A DNA stretch of 52,263 nucleotides from JBHPCZ01 sp042573625 (GTDB lineage Bacteria; Desulfobacterota; Desulfobacteria; Desulfobacterales; UBA11574), in contig JBHPCZ010000008.1 in assembly GCA_042573625.1 (NCBI GenBank), forward strand, positions 1 through 52,263. The letters are read 5' to 3'. Made by a program: the position numbers and the translations under genes. A model generated the notes under the pieces. The model was not told the origin of the DNA and made no database searches. It was given only the letters and a program-made list of their open reading frames with translations. Within the stretch, counting starts at the first letter, position 1, and each line of letters opens with the position of its first letter. Below are positions 31,723 through 40,402 of this stretch, in pieces.

Positions 31723-34362
31723 ATGACAAAAATGCCAAAATTAGAGTCGGAAAAAACAGGAACGCGCCTGCGGAGATTCGTCGATATCGCTCTGGGGGGG
31801 TCACGGAACCATTTTTCCTGCTATCTTCCCGGAAAAAAAGGATTTTTGTCAAACTTGATACTGAAGCTTTTCTTTTCAGGTATCAAGGTTAACAAAGATC
31901 AAATTTCTCATGTTCAAAATATCCGAAAAGATGCCATTATTGTTTATGTTACAAAATACAAAAGTTATTTTGGATACCTCTTTTCTCACACCCGTTTCCA
32001 AGAGGATAACCTTCCGTTTCCTGAAATCGGATTTGACTACAAGGTATTTATCTGGCAGCCGGTATTACAAATCATCAGGATTCTGATTGCACACATCGAT
32101 TGTTTCTTTCGGAATTTTGCTTTTCCTAACCCGTATACCAGCGGGTATTTCAGAGAGGAACTGATTAACGGACGGACGGCTTCGCTCTCTCTGATTGGCA
32201 AAAAAGGCTTCTACCGCAGATTTGTCAAAGCAAAGGGAGATCCGATCCAATATCTTATCGAGATGCAACAATCGATAGACCGCCCCATCTATCTTATTCC
32301 TCAACTCATGTTTTTCGGCAAGGAACCTTCCCGATCGATTCCGAGTTTCATCGACATTTTTTTTGGTTCCGGAGAAAGACCGGGAATCATAAGACGCCTC
32401 GTTACATTATTTAGAAAGCCCGATACGGTTTTTGCGGAAATATCCGAACCGGTCAACCTGAAATCGTTTCTTGAACTCAAGGAAAATCAGGGGTTGAGCA
32501 TCGAGTCTCAGTCACTTGCCCTGAGACGTCAACTTTTACTTCAAATAAACCGCCATCGACAGAGCATCACTGGGCCGATACTGAAATCTCAAGTGGAATT
32601 GAAGGAGGCTATCCTGACAAATGATCGCTTTCGAGGTTTCTTGAAAAGATATTCAAATAAAAAAAATATTCCGATTCAGAAAGTATATAAAAAAGCCAAC
32701 TCATACCTTGATGAGATTTCCGCTAAATACAATATCGTTATCATAAAAATAGCTGAAGTGGTGCTCCGGTGGGTTTTCAACACGATGTTTGAAGGGATCA
32801 CGGTCAATGATACGATGCTCAACAGGGTAAAAAGCATGTCTCAAAAAGGACCTTTGATCCTCATTCCGTGTCACAGGAGTCATATCGATTATCTGGTATT
32901 GTCATACCTTTTATACAAGAATAATATGCCCTGTCCTCACGTAGCTGCGGGGAAAAATCTTTCATTCTGGCCCATAGGACCCATTTTCAGGGGAGCCGGC
33001 GCCTTTTTTATCAGACGGACCTTCAGGGGAGCCTTGCTATATTCAAGGGTTTTTTCAGAGTATATTCACAGACTGCTTGAAGAAGGTTTCAATATCGAAT
33101 TCTTCATTGAAGGCGGGAGAAGTCGAACCGGCAAAATGATCCTGCCCAAACTTGGATTGCTTTCTATTCTTCTCAATGCCTATAAAAACAAGGCCTGTGA
33201 AGACATGATATTTGTTCCGATCTACATAGGCTATGACAGAGTTCTGGAGGAAAGTTCGTATCTAAATGAACTTGAAGGCGGACAAAAAAAGCCTGAAAGC
33301 CTGTGGCAAGTGTTAAAAGCGAGAAAGTTTCTGGAGAGAAAATATGGCAGAGTATACCTTAAGTTCCATGAACCGATATCGCTCAGAGAGGTCTTGTCTC
33401 AGGAAGGGACTCCTCTGGAAGATATGACCTCCAAGGAACAGAACGCCCTTTGCCGTAATTTGGGGCACCGGATGATTAACGCCATTAACAACGTTTCTGT
33501 CGTAACAGCGCATGGCGTTGTCGCCAGTGCCTTGCTGAACACCTCAAAGAAGCGGTTTTCATATGAACAGCTGATGTTTCGAATAGAAACCTACATGGCA
33601 TACCTGTTCTCACAGAAGGTCGCACTGTCCGACACCCTTCTTATGAATCAAGCCAATGCTGTCGATCACGTCCTGGATTCATATGTTCAAAGAAAATTTA
33701 TTGGCCGCATTCCCGGAGAGAAAGGGAGTCAATCACCGGATACACAATTCACGGTCAATGAAGGAAAGCGGTTGAACCTTGAATATTATAAAAACAACTG
33801 CGTTGCCCATTTTATACCCGCGGCATTCACATCCCTTGCCATCCTTGAGAAGGATGCCTTTCAGTTTTCCGCTTCCGATCTCCATGCCACCTACACGTTC
33901 CTTCAGGATTTTTTTAAATACGAGTTTGCATACGATATTGAAAAAACAGCTGAATACTATGTTCGGAAAAGCATAAAGGTGTTCATTGACGATGCCATAC
34001 TCATGCCGCATCCCACTATGCCGGACACATACAACCTGACCTCCGCGGGGTTCAGAAAACTTAAATGCTTTACCTGTTTTCTGAAAACGTATTTTGAGTC
34101 CTACTGGGTTGTTTTGCATTTCTACATGAAATACCCGCAGAATTCCATTAAACCCAAGGAACGGTTGAAGAAAAACGAAGCCATGGGAAACCGCATGTAC
34201 AAAAACAGGAAAATCGAACACAAAGAGGCGCTTTCAAAAATCAACTTTCAAAATGCTGCCGACTTTTTTACGTTCCATGGTGTGAAGGGATCAGATAACA
34301 AAGAGAAGATTGAATTCTATTATGATACAATCCGAAGATACCTGGACCATCTGAATTTGTAG
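31723..34362 (+). CDS. plsB: Glycerol-3-phosphate 1-O-acyltransferase (PlsB type)
   Basis: 879 residues; E. coli PlsB has 807. The acyltransferase block is complete: PCHRSHIDYLVLSYLLY with H384-x4-D389 (motif I), GPIFRGAGAFFIRRTF (419-434, motif II), FIEGGRSRTGK (461-471, motif III) and IFVPIYIGYDRV (motif IV). The N-terminal 370 and C-terminal 300 residues match the large PlsB architecture rather than the short PlsC/PlsY enzymes. It puts the first acyl chain on glycerol-3-phosphate at the inner membrane. The start at 31723 has no strong ribosome-binding site. An internal ATG four codons on is possible. Confidence 0.9.
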   Translation: MTKMPKLESEKTGTRLRRFVDIALGGSRNHFSCYLPGKKGFLSNLILKLFFSGIKVNKDQISHVQNIRKDAIIVYVTKYKSYFGYLFSHTRFQEDNLPFPEIGFDYKVFIWQPVLQIIRILIAHIDCFFRNFAFPNPYTSGYFREELINGRTASLSLIGKKGFYRRFVKAKGDPIQYLIEMQQSIDRPIYLIPQLMFFGKEPSRSIPSFIDIFFGSGERPGIIRRLVTLFRKPDTVFAEISEPVNLKSFLELKENQGLSIESQSLALRRQLLLQINRHRQSITGPILKSQVELKEAILTNDRFRGFLKRYSNKKNIPIQKVYKKANSYLDEISAKYNIVIIKIAEVVLRWVFNTMFEGITVNDTMLNRVKSMSQKGPLILIPCHRSHIDYLVLSYLLYKNNMPCPHVAAGKNLSFWPIGPIFRGAGAFFIRRTFRGALLYSRVFSEYIHRLLEEGFNIEFFIEGGRSRTGKMILPKLGLLSILLNAYKNKACEDMIFVPIYIGYDRVLEESSYLNELEGGQKKPESLWQVLKARKFLERKYGRVYLKFHEPISLREVLSQEGTPLEDMTSKEQNALCRNLGHRMINAINNVSVVTAHGVVASALLNTSKKRFSYEQLMFRIETYMAYLFSQKVALSDTLLMNQANAVDHVLDSYVQRKFIGRIPGEKGSQSPDTQFTVNEGKRLNLEYYKNNCVAHFIPAAFTSLAILEKDAFQFSASDLHATYTFLQDFFKYEFAYDIEKTAEYYVRKSIKVFIDDAILMPHPTMPDTYNLTSAGFRKLKCFTCFLKTYFESYWVVLHFYMKYPQNSIKPKERLKKNEAMGNRMYKNRKIEHKEALSKINFQNAADFFTFHGVKGSDNKEKIEFYYDTIRRYLDHLNL

Positions 34363-34442
34363 CAGAGAATATGACCGGAGCCGCCGGCGTAAAGTTGACG
34401 GTTTTGCATAAAGTCTGTTTTTGCTCAATAGAGATCCTAAAT

Positions 34443-36125
34443 ATGAAGGCAATCATTCTTTCCGCAGGCTTTGGCACGCGACTTCTCCCTTTTACTGAAC
34501 ACACCCCCAAGCCGCTTTTTACCATCGCGGGGCGTCCTTTGCTGGATATCATTATCCGCAGTCTGGAGAAAGCCGGCTGTCAAGGGATTATCATTAACAC
34601 CCACCATCTGCATCAGAGGATTGATTCCTTTATTTCCAACCAGAACTATTCCATTCCGGTTTACACCCGGCATGAACCTGTCATTCTCGGTACAGGGGGC
34701 GCCATAAAAAATGTGGCGGACTTTTGGGATGAGAATCCCTTTCTCGTCATCAACAGTGATATTGTTACAGACATTGATTTACGAAAGGTCTATGATTTTC
34801 ACCTAAGTCATAACCATCCGGCCACACTGGTGCTCCATGATGACCCCGAGTTTAACAGCGTATTCATCAGTCAGGACAATTTTGTCATCGATTTTTACGA
34901 GCTGGAAAAGAAAGCATCTTCCGTTTATACCCAAAAACTTACTTTTACCGGCATACAGGTGCTGGATTCGGAAGTTTTGGGTTACATTCCATTCAATGAA
35001 TTTTCAAACAGCGTTGACGTGTACGGCAAGCTGCTAAAAGAAATGAGAAAGATAAAGGCATATACGCCCGAAAAAAGCTACTGGAAGGATATCGGATCAC
35101 CGGCAAGATACAGGGAAACGGTTCTTGAAAATATGGCCTCCGAAGTGTTCAAGCTGGCATTCCCGGGGCATGTGGGAAAAAATATGGAGAAAACCCATCT
35201 TAAGGGAGATGGATCAGACAGAGCCTGGTACCGCCTGACCGCGGGAAATCGGTCTATTATTATGGCGGATCACGGCATTAAAACAAAGCGCGCTACAGGG
35301 GAAATCGATTCATTCATCGCCATTGGCCGGCATCTCCATGACAAGGGTATGCCCGTGCCTAAGATCCAGCTTTATGACACATTTTCAGGCCTGGTTTTCA
35401 TGGAGGATCTGGGAGATGTCAATCTTCAGAAAGTTGTCCGGAACGCAGAAGACCCCGATGAAATTGTCAAGCATTACATGTCCGTTATTGACATTCTTGT
35501 CGAACTGTCGATTTCCGGTGCAGAAGATTTTGACCTGTCCTGGGCATATCAAACCCCTTTTTACGACCGGGAGCTCATACTCGAAAAGGAATGCCGCTAT
35601 TTTGTTGATGCTTTCTTAAGGGGATATCTGAAAATGGATTCATATTTCGAAGATTTTGAGCATGAATTTATTTCTCTCGCAGACAGAACAATGGAATTTG
35701 CAGTCAACGGATTTATGCACCGAGACATGCAATCGCGAAATGTCATGGTTAAAAATGCCAATTTTTATTGTATCGATTTTCAGGGTGGACGAATAGGACC
35801 GGTCCAGTATGACCTAGCAGCGCTGCTGATTGATCCATATGTCGAACTGCCCGAAAACACGCAGAACCTGTTATTCGACTACTGTGTTGAAAGGCTTTCC
35901 GCTTACATCAGGGTCGACCCGGATGCGTTCCGCTCCTGCTTTAAGTACTGCTCGATAACGCGGAATCTCCAGATGCTGGGCGCTTTCGGGTATTTGAGCC
36001 GAGAGAAGGGGAAAACCCACTTTGAAGAATACATACCGATCGCCGTAAAAACCCTAAAACGCAATTTGTCATTTTTGGAAGATTCGGGATTTCCCAAATT
36101 GAAGGCCTTGGCTGAAAGACTATGA
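34443..36125 (+). CDS. MurU-AmgK-type fusion: sugar-1-phosphate nucleotidyltransferase and sugar kinase
   Basis: 560 residues from ATG 34443; the frame is open to 34371, but the family start is MKAIILSAGFGTRLLP. Residues 1-235 are a nucleotidyltransferase (GTRLLPFTEHTPKPLFTIAG, LGTGGAIKN 82-90, INSDIVTD 103-110). Residues about 250-560 are an APH-type kinase (GDGSDRAWYRL, VFMEDLGDVNLQ, Brenner motif H426-RD428-MQSR-N433, and D445 in CIDFQGGRIGP). In Pseudomonas, AmgK phosphorylates MurNAc/GlcNAc at C1 and MurU makes UDP-MurNAc. Here both activities appear in one chain, which supports peptidoglycan recycling. The exact sugar is inferred. It starts 80 bp after plsB. Confidence 0.82.
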   Translation: MKAIILSAGFGTRLLPFTEHTPKPLFTIAGRPLLDIIIRSLEKAGCQGIIINTHHLHQRIDSFISNQNYSIPVYTRHEPVILGTGGAIKNVADFWDENPFLVINSDIVTDIDLRKVYDFHLSHNHPATLVLHDDPEFNSVFISQDNFVIDFYELEKKASSVYTQKLTFTGIQVLDSEVLGYIPFNEFSNSVDVYGKLLKEMRKIKAYTPEKSYWKDIGSPARYRETVLENMASEVFKLAFPGHVGKNMEKTHLKGDGSDRAWYRLTAGNRSIIMADHGIKTKRATGEIDSFIAIGRHLHDKGMPVPKIQLYDTFSGLVFMEDLGDVNLQKVVRNAEDPDEIVKHYMSVIDILVELSISGAEDFDLSWAYQTPFYDRELILEKECRYFVDAFLRGYLKMDSYFEDFEHEFISLADRTMEFAVNGFMHRDMQSRNVMVKNANFYCIDFQGGRIGPVQYDLAALLIDPYVELPENTQNLLFDYCVERLSAYIRVDPDAFRSCFKYCSITRNLQMLGAFGYLSREKGKTHFEEYIPIAVKTLKRNLSFLEDSGFPKLKALAERL

Positions 36126-36215
36126 CCGTGCAAAATTCAGGTATAAACCGGTATTTGCAGGAATACGGCATTTCTGTTATACTTAATTCGGTCATACCTC
36201 AACCCAAAATTTTTA

Positions 36216-36240
36216 CCACTAAGACACTAAGACACAAAGT
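36216..36240. repeat. ACTAAGACAC short tandem repeat
   Basis: CCACTAAGACACTAAGACAC is a partial tandem of ACTAAGACAC in the gap after the kinase fusion. It belongs to the same class of word-like intergenic repeats seen elsewhere in the window. Confidence 0.5.
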
Positions 36241-36455
36241 AGAGATTTTATTCGCCTTCGCCTGAATACTTTGAAACTTTCTGCAGGGATGATCAGCCTT
36301 CGCTATACGCTACGGCCTGACAAGAAGGCAGTGTATACAACCTATCTGTCCGTATCTATATAATGGGCATTAAACAGTTTTCTATTCAGAAAGGCGTAAT
36401 TTTTTCGATGAACAATGCCGCCCCAGTTAAATAAGCTTCGCATTTCACGGGGCAG

Positions 36456-36563
36456 GCACAAGGGTTTGCGTTGCGGCGTACATATTGTACGCCGCAGACG
36501 GAAATCCGCGGAGAACGCCGTTCATCGGGAAAAGGACCATTTCTGGATGGAAATAAACCCAAT
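36456..36563 (+). repeat. Repeat family B, copy 1 (palindromic MITE-like element)
   Basis: It contains GCACAAGGGTTTGCG, the perfect hairpin GCGGCGTACA-TAT-TGTACGCCGC (36473-36495) and CGGAAATCCGCGGAGAACGCCG. It ends in CCATTTCTGGATGGAAA just before the DapB-type gene's ribosome-binding site. The inverse of this string is found at 51301-51398, and the tip alone at 48156-48180. The left tip is not recognisable in this copy. Confidence 0.8.
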
Positions 36564-36577
36564 TTCGGAGGTGAAAG

Positions 36578-37411
36578 ATGATGAACCGCATAAAAGTCAT
36601 GGTCAACGGCCTTCCCGGTAACATGGCGACGAATGTGGCAAGATTCGCGCTGGATGACGACCGGTTTGAACTGATTCCGGAATCACTGACCGGCCCGGAA
36701 ATAACAGAACCCGAATGTGTTGTCGATTCGGTTACCTTCCGCCTTGCTCGTCCGGAGGTCCGGGAAGCGGTCATGACAGGGATAAAAGAAAAACACGGCG
36801 CTTTTATCAGCGTGGATTTTGCGCTTCCGTCCGCGGTAAACAGCAACGCCGAGTTTTACTGCAAGCAGGGCCTTCCCTTTGTGATGGGCACGACCGGCGG
36901 TGACAGAAAGCTTTTGCAGGAGACGGTGAACGCATCATCTATCCCGGCGGTCATCGCGCCGAACATGGCCAAACAGATTGTTGGATTCCAGGCCATGATG
37001 GAATATGCGGCCGATAATTTTCCTGACATTTTCAAGGGGTATTCCCTTGAAATTAGAGAAAGCCATCAGAAAGGAAAGGCTGACACCAGCGGAACTGCAA
37101 AGGCGATGGTAAAATATTTTAACGATCTGGGCGTTCCTTTTGGCGGCAAGGATATACAGATGGAACGCGACCCGGAAACACAGAAAAACGTGTGGGGAAT
37201 TCCGGCGGAATACTTGGGCGGGCACGGGTGGCATACATATTCTCTGATGTCAGGTGACAAGACCGTGCAATTAGAGTTTACACACAACATAAACGGCCGG
37301 GATGTCTACGCCAAAGGGAGCCTTGACGCGGTTGTTTATCTGGACGAAAAAGTAAAAGCAGGTGAGAAGGGAAGGGTGTTCAGCATGATCGATGTGCTGA
37401 AAGGAATTTAG
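36578..37411 (+). CDS. dapB: 4-hydroxy-tetrahydrodipicolinate reductase (DapB-like)
   Basis: 277 residues. KVMVNGLPGNMATNVARFAL is the N-terminal nucleotide-binding strand, though with an atypical G.PG.M instead of G..G.MG. FVMGTTGGDRKLL (about 107-119) and IAPNMAKQIVGFQAMMEYA (substrate/NADPH loop) follow. ESHQKGKADTSGTAKAM (about 164-180) has the catalytic His-Lys pair and the K..TSGTA signature. It makes tetrahydrodipicolinate for lysine and meso-diaminopimelate synthesis. The sequence is of the plant/DapB2-like branch. GGAGG lies 7 bp before the first of two adjacent ATGs (36578 and 36581). Confidence 0.87.
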   Translation: MMNRIKVMVNGLPGNMATNVARFALDDDRFELIPESLTGPEITEPECVVDSVTFRLARPEVREAVMTGIKEKHGAFISVDFALPSAVNSNAEFYCKQGLPFVMGTTGGDRKLLQETVNASSIPAVIAPNMAKQIVGFQAMMEYAADNFPDIFKGYSLEIRESHQKGKADTSGTAKAMVKYFNDLGVPFGGKDIQMERDPETQKNVWGIPAEYLGGHGWHTYSLMSGDKTVQLEFTHNINGRDVYAKGSLDAVVYLDEKVKAGEKGRVFSMIDVLKGI

Positions 37412-37549
37412 AACCTATCTCAAAAACAATCTAAGTGCCCATGGCGGTGTTGCGAAACGGTTCAAAATGCTCACATACTACGTGTATGCTCCGCTTTTTT
37501 ACCGTTTCGCGCCTTGCCCTGAACCCCAATCTTTTTTTTGAGATAGGTT
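37412..37549. mobile_element. MITE-like element with IS5-type ends (family D)
   Basis: 138 bp starting one base after the dapB stop codon. The termini AACCTATCTCAAAAA (37412-37426) and TTTTTTTGAGATAGGTT (37533-37549) are inverted repeats of at least 15 bp. Inside, GCGAAACGGT (37452-37461) pairs with ACCGTTTCGC (37501-37510), so most of the element can fold. There is no transposase. The ends resemble the IS5-type tip at 81-97 (TTTTTTTTGAGATAGCT), suggesting mobilisation in trans by that element's enzyme. No clean target duplication is visible. Confidence 0.78.
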
Positions 37550-37554
37550 ATAGT

Positions 37555-37696
37555 TTGTACTCTATTCGACATTCCTTGTTCGAAATCGGATATTCAGAAT
37601 CTGTCAGCAAGCGACTCTTTCCAGAGCCAGAAGTGATGCCCCCATCTTGTGGGGGCTTCCTGATGCCTCTTGCTGTGCTGGATAAAACTCACTGAC
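37555..37696 (+). repeat. Repeat family A, copy 2 (3' half)
   Basis: It matches the second half of the 27815-28068 element: CTATTCGACATTCCTTGTTCG, GGATATTCAGAATCTG, and the strong hairpin GCCCCCA-TCTTG-TGGGGGC followed by CTTCCTGATGCC and ACTCACTG. The left half is missing, where the MITE-like element adjoins. It ends 7 bp from the alaS stop codon. Confidence 0.8.
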
Positions 37697-37703
37697 GATA
37701 TTG

Positions 37704-40331
37704 CTACGATTTTTCCACCACTTCATACGCCCTTTCCAGGGCCTGATCCAGTTTTTCGGGCTTCGTACCGCCGGCCTGGGCCATATCCGGTCTTCCACCC
37801 CCCCCACCGTTAACCACTGTTGAAATTTCCTTGACAATATTTCCGGCGTGATAACGATCTGTAAGGTCCTTTGTCACCACTACAATGAGGAGCACCTTGG
37901 ATTCCGCGACACTTCCGAGCACAACAATACCCGATTTTATCTTGTCTTTAAATCTATCAGCAAGATTCCTGAGCGCGGCCGGCGTGTCGACCGAGACTTT
38001 TTTTACCAGAACCTTAATGCCGCCAATGTTTTGAATCGCATCTTCAAGGGTCTCTGTTGATTTGGAATCAATCTTGACCTTTAGCTGTTCGATTTCTTTC
38101 TCCATGGACTTCTGAAGAGACAGCATTTTTTCAATTCTCTGGGGCACAGCGTCGGATCGCGCTTTGAGCAGACGGGCGGTATCACCCAGCAGCTTATCGG
38201 TTCTCTGGATATGAGCAAACGCAGCTTTGCCGGTCAGCGCCTCGATTCGCCGTACGCCGGAAGCCACGCTTGATTCTTCGATGATCTTGAAAAGGCCGAT
38301 GTTCCCGGTGGCTCCTGCATGGGTTCCGCCGCAAAGCTCCTTGCTGAAGTCGTCCAGGGAAACCATCCGGACCCGGTCGCCGTACTTTTCTTCAAAGAGG
38401 GCGGTGGCCCCTGTTTTAAAAGCATCCTCGGCATCCATTTCCACAGTCTCCACCGATACGTTGTCGCGTATGCGCTGGTTCACAATGGTTTCAATTTCCG
38501 TAAGCTCTTCAGGAGTGGTGAGGGAAAAATGAGTGAAATCAAAGCGCAGCCTGTCCGGTGCCACTAGAGAGCCGGACTGTTTGACATGATCACCCAGAAC
38601 CTTTCGCAGCGCAAAATGAAGCAGGTGGGTGGCGGTATGACTACATTCAGTGGCACTGCGCGTGGTTTCGTCGACCGTCAGGGTGACATTCTGCCCTTGC
38701 TTAATGCTTCCGGAAAAGATGTCTCCTTTGTGGATGGTAATGCCGGTCGGATCTTTGATTGTATCGGTGATTACAACTTCAAGATCCGGTGCAGTGATTT
38801 TTCCGGCGTCGCCGACTTGGCCGCCGGCCTCACCGTAAAAGGGTGTTGCTTCGGTAACGACTTCAACGCTCTGGCCGCTGCCGGCCTCGAACACTTCCTT
38901 GCCGTCTTGAACCAGGAGTAGAACCTTGGATTCGAGGGTTTTCGTATCGTAGCCGACGAATTCCGGGATGACACCCTGAGTTGAAAGGTTTTTGTAGGCC
39001 TCGCTGATTTCGGTAAACGCCGTCACTGATCTGGATTTGGCCCGCTGCGCTTCCATGGCTTGGTTATAGCCTTTCATATCCAGATCCAGATTTTCGTCTC
39101 TGACCACGTCTTGGATAATATCGACCGGGAACCCATAGGTGTCGTAGAGTTTAAAAATCAAATCCCCCGGAACTTTGGTCTGGTCCTTGGCTTTAAGATT
39201 TGCAAGGCCGTCGTTCAAGATTTTGAGACCGTGATCCAGGGTTTCTGAAAATCGGACTTCCTCGTTATTGATCACATTGGTGATATAGGCTTTGGCGTCG
39301 ACAAGATCAGGGTATTCGGGTTCCATGATGTCAAAAACGACTGCCGCGGTTTTGTGCAGAAACGGTTCGATCAGGCCGATGTTTCGGCCGTAACGTATGG
39401 CCCGGCGCATGATCCGACGCAGCACATATCCTCTGCCTTCGTTGGAAGGAAGAATTCCGTCTCCAATAAGAAATGCCGCTGCCCGGCTGTGATCAGCAAT
39501 AACCTTCATGGCCACATCCGCTTCCCACGACTGGCCCAGCTGCTTCTCGGCAAGATCTTCGACTTTCTGCATGATGGGCCGGATCAGGTCGGTGTCATAG
39601 TTTGTGGGCGCATCCTGAATAAGGGCCACCAGCCGTTCCAGCCCCATCCCGGTATCAATGCTCGGTTTTGGAAGCGGGTCCATCTTTCCGGAGGGGTCTC
39701 GGTTGAACTGCATAAATACCAGGTTCCAGATCTCTAAAAAGCGGTCGCATTCGCACCCCACCGCGCAGTCCGGTCGGTCGCATCCATATTCCTCTCCGCG
39801 ATCCATGTGGATTTCACTACAGGGGCCGCAGGGTCCGGTATCGCCCATTGCCCAGAAATTATCCTCTTCACCAAAGCGTAAAATCTTTTCCTCGGGCACC
39901 CCGATGTTTTTGTGCCAGAGTTCATGGGCCTCGTCATCATCGAGATAAATCGAAACCCAGAGTTTGTCTTCCGGCAGTCCGTAGCCGTTGGTCAGCAGGT
40001 CCCACCCAAAATCGATGGCTTTTTCCTTAAAATAATCTCCAAAAGAAAAGTTGCCCAGCATCTCGAAAAAAGTATGGTGCCGGGCGGTGTAGCCGACGTT
40101 CTCCAGGTCGTTGTGCTTGCCGCCGGCGCGAACGCATTTCTGGGACGTGGCCGCCCGGACGTAGCCCCTTTTTTCTTCGCCCAAAAAGCAACGCTTAAAC
40201 TGCACCATGCCGGAATTTACAAACAGCAGGGTAGGGTCGTCGCTGGGGACAAGAGACGAGCTCCTGACCACCTGATGGGTGTGTTTCTTGAAATAATCGA
40301 GGAATAGTTTGCGAACATCGTTACCCGTCAT
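37704..40331 (-). CDS. alaS: Alanine-tRNA ligase
   Basis: 875 residues from ATG 40331 (MTGNDVRKLFLDYFKKH), which has GGAG six bases upstream; an ATG four codons earlier is less likely. The catalytic domain shows RHHTFFEMLGNFSFGDYF and the GDTGPCGPCSEIHMDRG loop. The editing domain has HTATHLLHFALR and the zinc-site CGGTHAGATGNIG. The C-terminal C-Ala domain ends in GGGGGRPDMAQAGG. It charges tRNA-Ala and edits mischarged Ser/Gly. It lies 59 bp downstream of recA, an arrangement common in deltaproteobacteria, usually with recX between; recX is absent here. Confidence 0.97.
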   Translation of the reverse strand: MTGNDVRKLFLDYFKKHTHQVVRSSSLVPSDDPTLLFVNSGMVQFKRCFLGEEKRGYVRAATSQKCVRAGGKHNDLENVGYTARHHTFFEMLGNFSFGDYFKEKAIDFGWDLLTNGYGLPEDKLWVSIYLDDDEAHELWHKNIGVPEEKILRFGEEDNFWAMGDTGPCGPCSEIHMDRGEEYGCDRPDCAVGCECDRFLEIWNLVFMQFNRDPSGKMDPLPKPSIDTGMGLERLVALIQDAPTNYDTDLIRPIMQKVEDLAEKQLGQSWEADVAMKVIADHSRAAAFLIGDGILPSNEGRGYVLRRIMRRAIRYGRNIGLIEPFLHKTAAVVFDIMEPEYPDLVDAKAYITNVINNEEVRFSETLDHGLKILNDGLANLKAKDQTKVPGDLIFKLYDTYGFPVDIIQDVVRDENLDLDMKGYNQAMEAQRAKSRSVTAFTEISEAYKNLSTQGVIPEFVGYDTKTLESKVLLLVQDGKEVFEAGSGQSVEVVTEATPFYGEAGGQVGDAGKITAPDLEVVITDTIKDPTGITIHKGDIFSGSIKQGQNVTLTVDETTRSATECSHTATHLLHFALRKVLGDHVKQSGSLVAPDRLRFDFTHFSLTTPEELTEIETIVNQRIRDNVSVETVEMDAEDAFKTGATALFEEKYGDRVRMVSLDDFSKELCGGTHAGATGNIGLFKIIEESSVASGVRRIEALTGKAAFAHIQRTDKLLGDTARLLKARSDAVPQRIEKMLSLQKSMEKEIEQLKVKIDSKSTETLEDAIQNIGGIKVLVKKVSVDTPAALRNLADRFKDKIKSGIVVLGSVAESKVLLIVVVTKDLTDRYHAGNIVKEISTVVNGGGGGRPDMAQAGGTKPEKLDQALERAYEVVEKS

Positions 40332-40402
40332 TGCTATCTCCATTTTCTTTGTGCGTATCCATTATTGTTTCTAAAACGATTACCAGGGGATGAAATAGGG
40401 TT

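Noticed and set aside
37435..37695. 86-codon open frame across the dapB-alaS gap
   Set aside because: It lies wholly inside the MITE-like element and the family A repeat. The translation reflects the palindromes, not a protein.
38586..38921. 111-codon plus-strand frame inside alaS
   Set aside because: It is antisense to conserved alaS domains and has no start context. It is a shadow frame.
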